Below are positions 1 through 7,204 of a stretch of 10,756 nt of DNA, piece after piece. The DNA comes from Gammaproteobacteria bacterium. GTDB lineage: Bacteria > Pseudomonadota > Gammaproteobacteria > Pseudomonadales > DSM-25080. Made by a program: the position numbers and the translations under genes. The stretch lies in contig JABXIR010000224.1 of the NCBI GenBank assembly GCA_013372965.1, forward strand, positions 1-10,756. Direction: 5' to 3'. Under the pieces are notes generated by a model, which was not told where the DNA came from, ran no database searches, and worked only from the letters and a program-made list of their open reading frames with translations. The stretch's first letter is position 1. Every line of letters starts with the position of its first letter.

Positions 1-677
1 GGTTGTTAATTGCAGGCGTTCAGGTTGCTCATTTCGATCGCATAAAGCTCGTGGTCGATGAGTTGTCCAATAGAGTAACCGTTTCCTTTAGCTTGGGTCT
101 TCACCCGATGTTTGATCATGGCGACATGACAACGGCTCTTACAGCGCTTGATCAGAAGCTAGCCGATTGGCAATCGCAGGTAAGCGCGGTCGGTGAATTT
201 GGTTTGGACAAGTTCAGCGAAACCCCGCTCGATTGTCAGCAACAACTGGTTGATCAGCACCTTGAACTTGCCAATACATACCGTCTCCCGGTTATTCTTC
301 ACTGTCGTGGCTATCACAACGAATTACTGCAATGCCTCGATCGAAACCCACCGCAGTGCGGCGGAGTGCTTCATGCCTTTAGCGGATCCGAACAATTAGG
401 CTTATCGTTTATCAAACGCGGTCTAAAATTAGGCATTGGCGGTGTGATAAGCTACGAACGCGCTGCGAAAACTCGCCGTGCCATCGAAGCCTTGCCGCTT
501 GATTCGCTCGTGCTTGAAACCGATTCGCCCGACATGCCGCTTCAGGGTTACCAAGGTCAGCGAAACGAGCCGAGTCAAATTGTTCACGTTCTTAACGCGT
601 TGGCCGAACTTCGAGGTTGCGATCGAGAAGCACTCGCGGCCATTTTATACAACACATCGGAGCAACTTTTTTCGTGA
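1..677 (+). CDS. TatD family metal-dependent hydrolase, YjjV-like (5' end outside window)
   Basis: The gene is cut by the left window edge; the first whole codon begins at base 3 and 224 residues are visible. What is seen is a TatD-type TIM-barrel hydrolase: GLHP at visible residues 32-35, VGEFGLD at 63-69 (Glu65), LHCRG with His100, HAFSG with His124, and ETDSPDMP at 172-179 with Asp174. In the family these Glu, His, His and Asp residues bind the divalent metals together with an N-terminal HxH motif, which would lie in the roughly 35 residues missing to the left. The C-terminal QGYQGQRNEP stretch and the NTSEQLFS ending closely resemble E. coli YjjV. Family members are cytoplasmic and are usually described as metal-dependent nucleases or phosphoesterases; the true substrate of the YjjV branch is unclear. 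The stop overlaps the next start by one base (TGATG), which suggests co-transcription with the desulfurase gene. Confidence 0.93.
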   Translation, partial: LLIAGVQVAHFDRIKLVVDELSNRVTVSFSLGLHPMFDHGDMTTALTALDQKLADWQSQVSAVGEFGLDKFSETPLDCQQQLVDQHLELANTYRLPVILHCRGYHNELLQCLDRNPPQCGGVLHAFSGSEQLGLSFIKRGLKLGIGGVISYERAAKTRRAIEALPLDSLVLETDSPDMPLQGYQGQRNEPSQIVHVLNALAELRGCDREALAAILYNTSEQLFS

Positions 678-2293
678 TGTCGGAATTCCCTATAGCGCAA
701 CTGCGCCGCGAGTTTAAACAACTGTCGACCCGTGTTGCGGGTTCGCCGGTGATCTATCTCGATAATGCAGCAACAACGCAAAAGCCTCGCTGTGTGATCG
801 ACGCACTCAGCCGATGTTATCAGCAGAGCTACGCCAACGTTCATCGCAGCAGTCATGCGTTATCTCGTGCAGCGACAAGTTCATTTGAGCAGGCGCGGAC
901 CATTGTGGCCGAGGCGATTAACGCTAAGCCTAATGAAGTGATTTGGACGAAAGGTACCACCGAGTCGATCAATCTCGTGGCTAGGACGTTTGGTGATGCC
1001 ATTTTAGGAGCGGGTGACGAGATCGTCATTAGCCAGATAGAACATCACGCGAATATTGTTCCGTGGCAGCAGCTGGCTCAACGTAAAGGTCTGAAAGTCC
1101 GCTTCGCTCGATGTCAATCCAATGGCGAATTGGATATTGCGCATTTCGAATCGTTGATCAACAAACACACCAAGCTGGTCGCGCTTCATCACGTTTCGAA
1201 TGTCACCGGACAAATTTTGCCCGTTGATCGTATCATTGAATCCGCAAAAAGCGTGGGGGCGAAAGTCCTTCTCGATGGTGCTCAGGCGATTGCGCATTTA
1301 GAGATCGATGTAGAGCGGCTCGGCTGTGATTTTTACGTTTTCTCCGGGCATAAAGCCTATGGCCCAACGGGTATTGGTGTGCTGTGGGCTCGCTATGAGC
1401 TGCTCGAGCAGATGCCACCGTTCTTAGGTGGCGGTGAGATGATTAGTGTGGTGGACGAGAAAGGGTTTGAGGTTCAACCACCGCCACTTAAGTTTGAGCC
1501 GGGCACTCCGCCTTGGCCTGAGGCGGTCGCTTTAGGTGCAGCGTTTGAGTGGCTCGAAAAACAACGAGCGAAGGGCGCGATGGCCTACGAGCATGGGTTA
1601 TTCGAATACGCCCGAAATAAGCTAGCGACACTGCCGCAGCTTCGCTTATTTGGTTGCGATCACGATAACGTCGGGGTCATTTCCATGTCGGCAGATGCTT
1701 CGGCGGCCGATATTGCCGCCTACCTCGATACTCAAGGTATTGCGTTACGATCTGGTGCACATTGTGCTCAACCCTTGATGGCGGCGCTCGGTGTGGAGGG
1801 ATTGGTTCGGGTCTCGCTGGCGGTTTACAACACAACTGAAGAAATTGACGCGCTCGTCGAAGCGTTGCAGAGGTTCTTTGAGCTATCCGTCGAATCGAAG
1901 CCGCTAGAGGAAGTCGACTTGAGTTTTAGCGGCAGCACGACCGAACGATTCGCGAAATTGATGAGCTTAGGACAGCAATTAAATCCCTCGTCTCCCGAGC
2001 TTCGATCATCAGATAACTTAGTGCGCGGCTGTGAAACAAACGTTTGGTTGAGCGTTGATGGGCGTTCGAAGACGTTGAGCTTCGAGGGTGATGCTGACAG
2101 TACCGTGATGCGTGGATTAATTTGGGTCATGCAGCACTGGTTAAGCGGAAAGACGGCTAACGAGTTGGCGAAAGTGGATATTGATGATTTCTTGTCAGAC
2201 TTAGGTGTGGGGCAGTTCATCACGCCAACGCGCCGAAGAGGCGCGTCAGCCATGATTGCGCATCTCCAGGCGGGGATGCGCGCAGGTCGCTAA
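677..2293 (+). CDS. sufS: Fused SufS cysteine desulfurase - SufE sulfur acceptor
   Basis: The product is 538 residues, against about 406 for SufS alone. Residues 1-400 are a complete SufS/CsdA-type, PLP-dependent group II desulfurase: YLDNAATTQKP at 27-37, EHHANIVPW at 122-130, the SGHK motif with the PLP lysine at 226, and LRSGAHC with the catalytic cysteine at 363. Residues about 420-538 are a full SufE domain with NLVRGC at 447-452; Cys452 matches the SufE cysteine that accepts the persulfide. A linker of about 20 residues joins them. The inferred role is to take sulfur from cysteine (yielding alanine) and pass it in cis to the SufE part for iron-sulfur cluster assembly in the cytoplasm. 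Translation could also begin 60 bases upstream, but those 20 residues are unlike SufS, and ATG 677 gives a normal N-terminus. The RBS is weak (GGAG at 659-662, 14 bases away), consistent with coupling to the preceding gene. No other suf genes are visible here. Confidence 0.93.
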   Translation: MSEFPIAQLRREFKQLSTRVAGSPVIYLDNAATTQKPRCVIDALSRCYQQSYANVHRSSHALSRAATSSFEQARTIVAEAINAKPNEVIWTKGTTESINLVARTFGDAILGAGDEIVISQIEHHANIVPWQQLAQRKGLKVRFARCQSNGELDIAHFESLINKHTKLVALHHVSNVTGQILPVDRIIESAKSVGAKVLLDGAQAIAHLEIDVERLGCDFYVFSGHKAYGPTGIGVLWARYELLEQMPPFLGGGEMISVVDEKGFEVQPPPLKFEPGTPPWPEAVALGAAFEWLEKQRAKGAMAYEHGLFEYARNKLATLPQLRLFGCDHDNVGVISMSADASAADIAAYLDTQGIALRSGAHCAQPLMAALGVEGLVRVSLAVYNTTEEIDALVEALQRFFELSVESKPLEEVDLSFSGSTTERFAKLMSLGQQLNPSSPELRSSDNLVRGCETNVWLSVDGRSKTLSFEGDADSTVMRGLIWVMQHWLSGKTANELAKVDIDDFLSDLGVGQFITPTRRRGASAMIAHLQAGMRAGR

Positions 2294-2296
2294 GAA

Positions 2297-4123
2297 TTAC
2301 TTGTTTTTCTTAGCTTTGTCGTCGCGGCGACGCTCGTGCTCTTTGAGCTTCTTCTTACGAATACGAATGCTCTCAGGCGTTACTTCTACAAGCTCGTCGT
2401 CGTCGATGAACTCAAGTGCTTGCTCAAGCGTGTGACGAACTGGCGGAGTCAAGTTAAGCGCTTCGTCAGTACCAGACGCACGAACGTTCGTTAGCTGCTT
2501 CGCTTTCGTCGGGTTAACGACGAGGTCGTTGCTACGTGAGTGCAAACCAACAATCTGACCTTCGTAAACGTCAATGTTCGGATCAACGAACAGACGACCA
2601 CGATCCTGAAGACCGAACAAGCCGAATGCCAACGTTTTACCCTGAACCATCGAGACTAATACGCCGTTGTTACGCTGAACAGTGTATCCAGAGCTCACTG
2701 GGCCGTAGTGATCGAAGATCGACGTTAAAATACCCGAGCCCGAAGTCAGCGTCATAAACTGGCTACGGAAGCCGATGAGGCCGCGTGCAGGGATCATGTA
2801 CTCAAGGCGAATACGGCCCTTGCCGTCAGGCTCCATGTTGGTCAGCTGACCGCCACGGTTACCGAATTCTTCCATTACCGAGCCTTGGTGCTGGTCTTCG
2901 ATGTCGAGGACAACGCGCTCGAACGGCTCTTGATCGATACCGTCGATTTCACGTACTACCACTTCTGGACGCGATACGCCAAGTTCGAAACCTTCGCGAC
3001 GCATTGATTCGATTAGTACCGACAAGTGAAGTTCACCACGCCCCGACACACGGAACTTATCGGGTGAATCGCCTGGCTCGACACGAAGTGCTACGTTGTG
3101 AATCAACTCGCGCTCGAGACGTTCGGCTATGTTACGTGAGGTAACGTACTTACCTTCTTTACCTGCGAACGGTGAATCATTCACTTGGAACGTCATAGTA
3201 ACGGTCGGCTCGTCGACGGTAAGCGCTGGAAGCGCTTCGACGCTGCTCGGGTCACACAAGGTATCCGAAATGTTTAGTGGGTCGACACCGGTAATACAAA
3301 TAATGTCGCCTGCGTTGGCCTCTTTAACTTCAACGCGCTCAAGCCCCATGTAACCCATGACCTGAAGAATCTTACCCTTACGAGTGCTTCCCTCAGCGTC
3401 GGTGACAACGATTTGCTGATTAGGTTTTACGGTACCTCGAGTGATACGGCCAATACCGATGACGCCGGTAAACGAGTTGTAATCAAGTGCCGAAATCTGC
3501 ATTTGGAAAGGACCGTCAACGTCGACCTTTGGCGGTTCAACGTGCTTTACGATCATTTCGAACAGTGGTGTCATGTCATCTGCAAGTTCATCTGGCTCAA
3601 GACCAGCAACACCGTTCAGTGCAGAAGCGTATACGACCGGGAAATCGAGCTGGTCGTCGGTTGCGCCGAGGTTGTCAAATAAGTCGAATACTTGATCGAG
3701 TACCCAGTCAGGACGCGCGCCAGGACGGTCAACCTTGTTAATAACAACGATTGGCTTGAGACCGCGCTCGAACGCTTTTTGCGTTACGAAACGAGTTTGC
3801 GGCATCGGACCGTCTTGTGCGTCAACCAGCAAGCACACGCAGTCAACCATCGACATCACACGCTCTACCTCACCACCGAAGTCGGCGTGTCCAGGAGTGT
3901 CTACGATGTTAATGCGATAGTCGTTCCAGTTGATGGCGGTGTTTTTCGCCAAAATGGTAATACCACGCTCACGCTCTTGGTCGTTCGAGTCCATGATTCG
4001 TTCGGTACCAACGTCTTTGCGATCGAGGGTGCCCGACTGCTGAAGCATCTTATCAACCAGGGTAGTTTTACCGTGGTCAACGTGCGCGATGATCGCGATA
4101 TTACGTAAGTTAGAAATATCCAA
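2297..4123 (-). CDS. typA: Ribosome-associated GTPase TypA/BipA
   Basis: The product is a full-length 608-residue translational GTPase, the usual size for BipA/TypA. The G domain shows AHVDHGKT at 13-20 (P-loop), RERGITI at 51-57 (switch I), DTPGH at 75-79 (switch II), NKVD at 129-132 and SALN at 167-170. It is followed by the EF-Tu-like domain II, the EF-G-like domains III and V, and the TypA-specific C-terminal domain rich in lysine and arginine at its end. It acts in the cytoplasm on the 70S ribosome; in E. coli it helps 50S subunit assembly and growth at low temperature or under stress. The start codon is TTG. I chose it because AGAAGGA lies 8 bases upstream and because the resulting N-terminus (MDISNLRNIAIIAHVDHGKT) aligns with E. 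coli TypA. The gene converges on sufS with 3 bases between the stop codons. Confidence 0.97.
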   Translation of the reverse strand: MDISNLRNIAIIAHVDHGKTTLVDKMLQQSGTLDRKDVGTERIMDSNDQERERGITILAKNTAINWNDYRINIVDTPGHADFGGEVERVMSMVDCVCLLVDAQDGPMPQTRFVTQKAFERGLKPIVVINKVDRPGARPDWVLDQVFDLFDNLGATDDQLDFPVVYASALNGVAGLEPDELADDMTPLFEMIVKHVEPPKVDVDGPFQMQISALDYNSFTGVIGIGRITRGTVKPNQQIVVTDAEGSTRKGKILQVMGYMGLERVEVKEANAGDIICITGVDPLNISDTLCDPSSVEALPALTVDEPTVTMTFQVNDSPFAGKEGKYVTSRNIAERLERELIHNVALRVEPGDSPDKFRVSGRGELHLSVLIESMRREGFELGVSRPEVVVREIDGIDQEPFERVVLDIEDQHQGSVMEEFGNRGGQLTNMEPDGKGRIRLEYMIPARGLIGFRSQFMTLTSGSGILTSIFDHYGPVSSGYTVQRNNGVLVSMVQGKTLAFGLFGLQDRGRLFVDPNIDVYEGQIVGLHSRSNDLVVNPTKAKQLTNVRASGTDEALNLTPPVRHTLEQALEFIDDDELVEVTPESIRIRKKKLKEHERRRDDKAKKNK

Positions 4124-4131
4124 GGGTTGTA

Positions 4132-4138
4132 TCCTTCT
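4132..4138 (-). promoter_or_regulatory. typA ribosome binding site supporting a TTG start
   Basis: On the minus strand this reads AGAAGGA, a strong Shine-Dalgarno match, with 8 bases between it and the TTG codon at 4123-4121. It is the main sequence evidence that typA starts at this TTG. Confidence 0.7.
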
Positions 4139-4213
4139 GTGACGCGCCCAACCTCCGTGTCTTCCTAAGACTGGAAGCCGTCAATAAATGAGACGCTTAA
4201 AAAATTTGGGCGC

Positions 4214-4219
4214 ATTGTA
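4214..4219 (-). promoter_or_regulatory. Possible -10 element of the typA promoter
   Basis: The minus strand reads TACAAT, five of six matches to the sigma70 -10 consensus, about 90 bases upstream of the typA TTG. No convincing -35 hexamer sits 16-18 bases further upstream, so this is a candidate only. The surrounding stretch of 194 bases (4124-4317) between typA and the upstream gene holds no ORF and no clear rho-independent terminator. Confidence 0.3.
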
Positions 4220-4317
4220 CCTAATAACAAGCCGTAAACGCAGTAGTTTTTCTACGCATAGGTCTAGAAGGGGATTATTGCCGTTATGATAGCGTGTTGG
4301 AGGGGGTGCGAAGCCGA

Positions 4318-5331
4318 TTAGGCTTCGCAGGCAGCGGCGTACGCTCGATATTTATCATGCCAGGCCTCGTTTTCGACAGGGTCGGAGTAACCCCTCCGGC
4401 CTAAGGATTCAACGTAGCCACAGTAACGAACTTCAGATACTTCAACAGCGCCAGCAAGAACCGTCATTATGGCCAAGTTTGAACCGTTGTCGGCGGCACG
4501 GAGAAGCCACTCGTTGATTGCATCACTTTCGGAATTTTCTATTCGTTGCTGATAGTACACGTCCCACTGTGCTAAAGCGTTACCTTGCTCAGCGTGCCAA
4601 AGACGAAATGCTGCGAAATGGTCGAGAAATTGATTTGCGGCGTCGTATTCGGGTTGGAAGCGTTCAAACTGATCCGAATGAACAAAGTTCTGTGGGTTGC
4701 CGTCCTCGCGCAGTCGTAGCGCGAACCCGTTAATAATATCGCCGCTGCGAGCGAGTCGCTCGATCAGCGCACCCTCGTGGTAAGACAGCGTGTTAGCGCG
4801 ACGCACCGCTTCATCGAAGAGGGCTTGGTAGGCGTTGACGGCACGGGCATTCGCATCGTCATCCTCCTTGAGATCGGCGACTAATAGCCACATTCTTATC
4901 AGGTCGAGCTGTTGTAATAGATGACGCTCGTCAAGTCGCGTGTGTTGGATGCCCTCAATCGCTTGGTGTGCAAGTTGAAGCGCGTTTTCATCATCGTGTT
5001 CTACGAACCGTCGGAGCGCTTCTTTGCTTAAAATAACGGGATGCTTGGTGTCGAGGTAGTGTTGATACCATTGGCGCATCCACGCAATAATTTCCTTCTC
5101 ACTGGAGGTTAACGCGTTAAACATCGCAGTTTCTTCAGGTTTCAAATCTTCCATGGCAGCGACGAATTGGAGCGTGTCGAGCGCAAAATTATCGCCATCG
5201 ATAACGGCGATCTGGCGCTCGTGAAAAGTACACTCCGAAACGCTGTACGTTGCGCAGTTTGCTGCCGCTGGCATTGCGAATCCTGATAATACGAGTGCGG
5301 TCCCGAAGATTAATCCCTTAAAAACTTTCAC
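4318..5331 (-). CDS. Exported protein of unknown function with weak Sel1-like stretch
   Basis: I do not recognise this 337-residue protein. It starts with a clear Sec signal peptide: MKVFKG, a hydrophobic core, then PAAA|N with likely cleavage after residue 24, so the mature part should be periplasmic or secreted. There is no lipobox at the cleavage site and no later membrane segment. The mature protein has four cysteines (26, 34, 304 and 335), two near each end, which could form disulfides in the periplasm. It is acidic and predicted mostly helical. Residues about 247-295 (AEQGNALAQW, then AINEWLLRAADNGSNLA) resemble one or two degenerate Sel1/TPR-like repeats, suggesting a protein-protein interaction role at most. 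The start is GTG, supported by AAGGA 10 bases upstream; the next in-frame methionine is at residue 20, inside the signal peptide. It is divergent from the transporter operon and lies upstream of typA in the same direction. Confidence 0.85.
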   Translation of the reverse strand: MKVFKGLIFGTALVLSGFAMPAAANCATYSVSECTFHERQIAVIDGDNFALDTLQFVAAMEDLKPEETAMFNALTSSEKEIIAWMRQWYQHYLDTKHPVILSKEALRRFVEHDDENALQLAHQAIEGIQHTRLDERHLLQQLDLIRMWLLVADLKEDDDANARAVNAYQALFDEAVRRANTLSYHEGALIERLARSGDIINGFALRLREDGNPQNFVHSDQFERFQPEYDAANQFLDHFAAFRLWHAEQGNALAQWDVYYQQRIENSESDAINEWLLRAADNGSNLAIMTVLAGAVEVSEVRYCGYVESLGRRGYSDPVENEAWHDKYRAYAAACEA

Positions 5332-5341
5332 TGCTAGCGTG

Positions 5342-5346
5342 TCCTT
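5342..5346 (-). promoter_or_regulatory. Ribosome binding site supporting the GTG start of the exported protein
   Basis: On the minus strand this reads AAGGA, 10 bases before the GTG codon at 5331-5329. It supports that start, which is also required for an intact signal peptide. Confidence 0.5.
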
Positions 5347-5358
5347 TTTATTTGAAAA

Positions 5359-5364
5359 ATCATA
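5359..5364 (-). promoter_or_regulatory. Possible -10 element for the exported-protein gene
   Basis: The minus strand reads TATGAT, five of six to the sigma70 -10 consensus. It would place the transcript start near 5352, leaving a leader of about 20 bases that includes the AAGGA. The -35 region is poor, so confidence is low. Confidence 0.28.
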
Positions 5365-5411
5365 GATTTGTTTGACGTATATCTAGTTAAACTAACAATC
5401 TCGCTATTCTC

Positions 5412-5441
5412 TTGCAACTTAGTTGATGGTGAAATTATGTT
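5412..5441 (+). promoter_or_regulatory. Weak candidate promoter for the transporter operon
   Basis: TTGCAA (5412-5417) and TATGTT (5436-5441) are separated by 18 bases, each four of six to sigma70 consensus. It lies in the 243-base divergent gap (5332-5574), ahead of the ATPase gene. A second possibility is TTGACG (5372-5377) with AACAAT (5394-5399). Neither is strong, and no clear operator is visible. Confidence 0.2.
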
Positions 5442-5574
5442 GATCTTGCCAAGAAAGCGATGATCTTTTGGAAGTACTGTTGTTTTCACGTAGGACATTC
5501 TCAGCGGATTCTTCGTAAACTGTGCGCAAATAATTTAATAACAAGCCGCTTCTTAAGGTTTTACAAGGATTTGC

Positions 5575-6261
5575 ATGTCGCTTATTAAGCTGTCATCCAT
5601 CGATAAATCGTTTCGAATGGGCGACGAAAATCTGCACGTATTAAAATCACTCGACCTCTCGATCAACGAGGGGGAGTTCGTGGCCATCATGGGCCCGTCG
5701 GGGTCAGGGAAATCGACGCTCATGAATATACTCGGTGGCCTCGATGTACCCAACAGCGGCGACTACTTCCTCGATGGTGAGGAAATTGCCAACTACACAG
5801 ATGACGAACTCTCCGCAGTGCGCAATAAATCCTTTGGCTTCGTGTTTCAGAGCTTTCATTTAATGCCGCGGATGTCGGCACTCGATAATGTGCTTTTACC
5901 ATTGCAGTATGCCGAGAGTCCCAATTGGGATGAGGCGCGGTCGAAAGCGACCGAGTTGCTGACTACCCTTGGGCTCGGCGAGCGCATTCATTTTAAACCG
6001 AATCAGTTATCAGGTGGTCAGCGACAGCGCGTCGCAATCGCCCGCTCTCTGGTTAACACCCCGAAAATCTTATTTGCCGATGAGCCCACTGGAGCGCTCG
6101 ATTCAAAAACGGCCGTGGAGATTATGACGCTACTTCAAACGCTTAATCGAGAAGGTCAAACGATTGTTCTTGTAACTCACGAGCAAGAAATCGCGGATAT
6201 GGCGAAGCGGGTTATTCACCTGCGTGACGGTGTGATTGAACGGGAGACGATCAATGCATAA
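5575..6261 (+). CDS. ABC transporter ATPase, MacB/LolD type
   Basis: This is a 228-residue cytoplasmic nucleotide-binding protein with all expected motifs: Walker A GPSGSGKST at 40-48, Q-loop Gln92 (VFQSFHLMPRMSALDNV), signature LSGGQ at 145-149, Walker B ILFADEP with catalytic Glu170, and H-loop His202. The length and the FHLMPRMSALDNVLLPL stretch are typical of the MacB/LolD/FtsE-like class, which powers membrane mechanotransmission from the cytoplasm rather than moving the substrate through the membrane itself. The partner is the MacB-type permease four genes downstream; here ATPase and permease are separate proteins, whereas E. coli MacB is a single fused polypeptide. The ATG follows AAGGA (5565-5569) by 5 bases. 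It is the first gene of the five-gene operon and its end overlaps the next gene by 8 bases. The substrate cannot be read from the ATPase. Confidence 0.95.
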   Translation: MSLIKLSSIDKSFRMGDENLHVLKSLDLSINEGEFVAIMGPSGSGKSTLMNILGGLDVPNSGDYFLDGEEIANYTDDELSAVRNKSFGFVFQSFHLMPRMSALDNVLLPLQYAESPNWDEARSKATELLTTLGLGERIHFKPNQLSGGQRQRVAIARSLVNTPKILFADEPTGALDSKTAVEIMTLLQTLNREGQTIVLVTHEQEIADMAKRVIHLRDGVIERETINA

Positions 6262-7204
6262 GTTCGTTTTGATACTCGTATCGTTGTTGTGTGTGCCCTT
6301 GTCGTTCGCCGAGACATTGCTTTTGAGTGCCGAGGTCGCTTCTTTGCGCTCGACCAACGTCTCCGTTCCGCGTCACGAATATGCCGGTTGGTCGAGGAAA
6401 GTGGTTTGGCTTGCCGAAGAGGGAACCGTCGTTGAGGCCGGGGGAGTCGTCGCGAGTTTCGACAGTGAAGCCATTCAGCAACGCTTTGAGCAAATTGAGC
6501 AACAGCTCATCAGTGCTCGCGACAATGCCATAAGTCAGCAGCGCTCGGAAGAGTTAGCACTCGTGTCGGCTGAACGGCGAATTCGGGTAGCCGAGTTAGA
6601 GCTCGAAAAGGCGCAGTTAGAAAAAGCGAAAATCACCGACTTCTCAAGCAAAAAAGAAGCAGCCGATGCGGAATTTGCGGTCGAATCGGCTCAGACTGAG
6701 CTACAGAAAGCGCGCGAAGCCTATGACTACACTCGAGCTCGGAATGAGGCTCAGTTTCGTGGCCGTGAGTTGTCCGTTGCTAATCTTGAACGGGAGCTGG
6801 CGTTTGCCGAGTCTGAACTAAATTCGAGTCAGGTCATTACTGATGAAGACGTGTTAGTGCTGTATGCGGAATCGCGCTTTCAGTCGCGTAAAGTGCAAGT
6901 GGGCGACAGTCTCGACTCAGGATCGGCAGTGCTACGTTTACTGCCCGTTGGCGATGCTACTCTGCGCGCGTGGTTGAGCGAAGTTGATTTACTGCGACTT
7001 AACGGTCAAAGCACAGTAAACATCGTATTCGACGCGTTTCCGTCTGAGAGTTTTAGCGGCGAAATCATTCGAGTAGATGATGCTGGCCAGCTGTTACCAC
7101 AGCGAGGCGTTGGACGTTGGATGTCGGTAGAAATTCGTCTCCCAGAGTTACTACAAGACCGCGTCCGACCCGGAATGGCCGCGCGCGTGGAGGTTGACGT
7201 ATGA
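6254..7204 (+). CDS. Periplasmic adaptor 1 of the ABC exporter (HlyD/MacA-like, no membrane-proximal domain)
   Basis: The 316-residue product has a Sec signal peptide (MHKFVLILVSLLCVPLSFA|E, cleavage after residue 19) and no lipobox. A divided lipoyl-like domain brackets a long helical hairpin: N-half at about 47-71 (WLAEEGTVVEAGGVVASFD), a charged coiled coil rich in Glu, Ala, Arg and Gln at about 72-193, and C-half at about 196-230. A beta-barrel domain follows, and the protein ends at the GMAARVEVDV strand. The C-terminal membrane-proximal domain of MacA/AcrA is absent. In the family, the hairpin reaches the outer-membrane channel and the barrel sits above the inner-membrane pump. I chose ATG 6254 over an in-frame ATG 18 bases earlier because GGGAG at 6242-6246 is 7 bases upstream and the signal peptide then starts cleanly. 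The 8-base overlap with the ATPase gene suggests translational coupling. Confidence 0.88.
   Translation: MHKFVLILVSLLCVPLSFAETLLLSAEVASLRSTNVSVPRHEYAGWSRKVVWLAEEGTVVEAGGVVASFDSEAIQQRFEQIEQQLISARDNAISQQRSEELALVSAERRIRVAELELEKAQLEKAKITDFSSKKEAADAEFAVESAQTELQKAREAYDYTRARNEAQFRGRELSVANLERELAFAESELNSSQVITDEDVLVLYAESRFQSRKVQVGDSLDSGSAVLRLLPVGDATLRAWLSEVDLLRLNGQSTVNIVFDAFPSESFSGEIIRVDDAGQLLPQRGVGRWMSVEIRLPELLQDRVRPGMAARVEVDV

Noticed and set aside
1825..2253. A 142-codon open frame on the minus strand opposite the SufE part of the fusion
   Set aside because: It is fully antisense to a well-supported coding domain, and the translation is low in structure and without recognisable motifs.
3692..4108. 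A 138-codon open frame on the plus strand opposite typA
   Set aside because: It lies antisense within the conserved G-domain region of typA, has no RBS and the translation resembles no family; it is a shadow of typA coding.
5450..5472. Imperfect hairpin (CCAAGA / TTTTGG) in the divergent promoter region
   Set aside because: The stem is short with a wobble pair and an 11-base loop and has no terminator-like tail; it is too weak to call an operator or terminator.
4222..5548. The 13-base string TAATAACAAGCCG occurs at 4222-4234 and 5536-5548, in both non-coding regions
   Set aside because: A single shared 13-mer is about what chance gives in a window of this size. The copies sit at different distances from the genes and are not palindromic, so there is no case for an operator.
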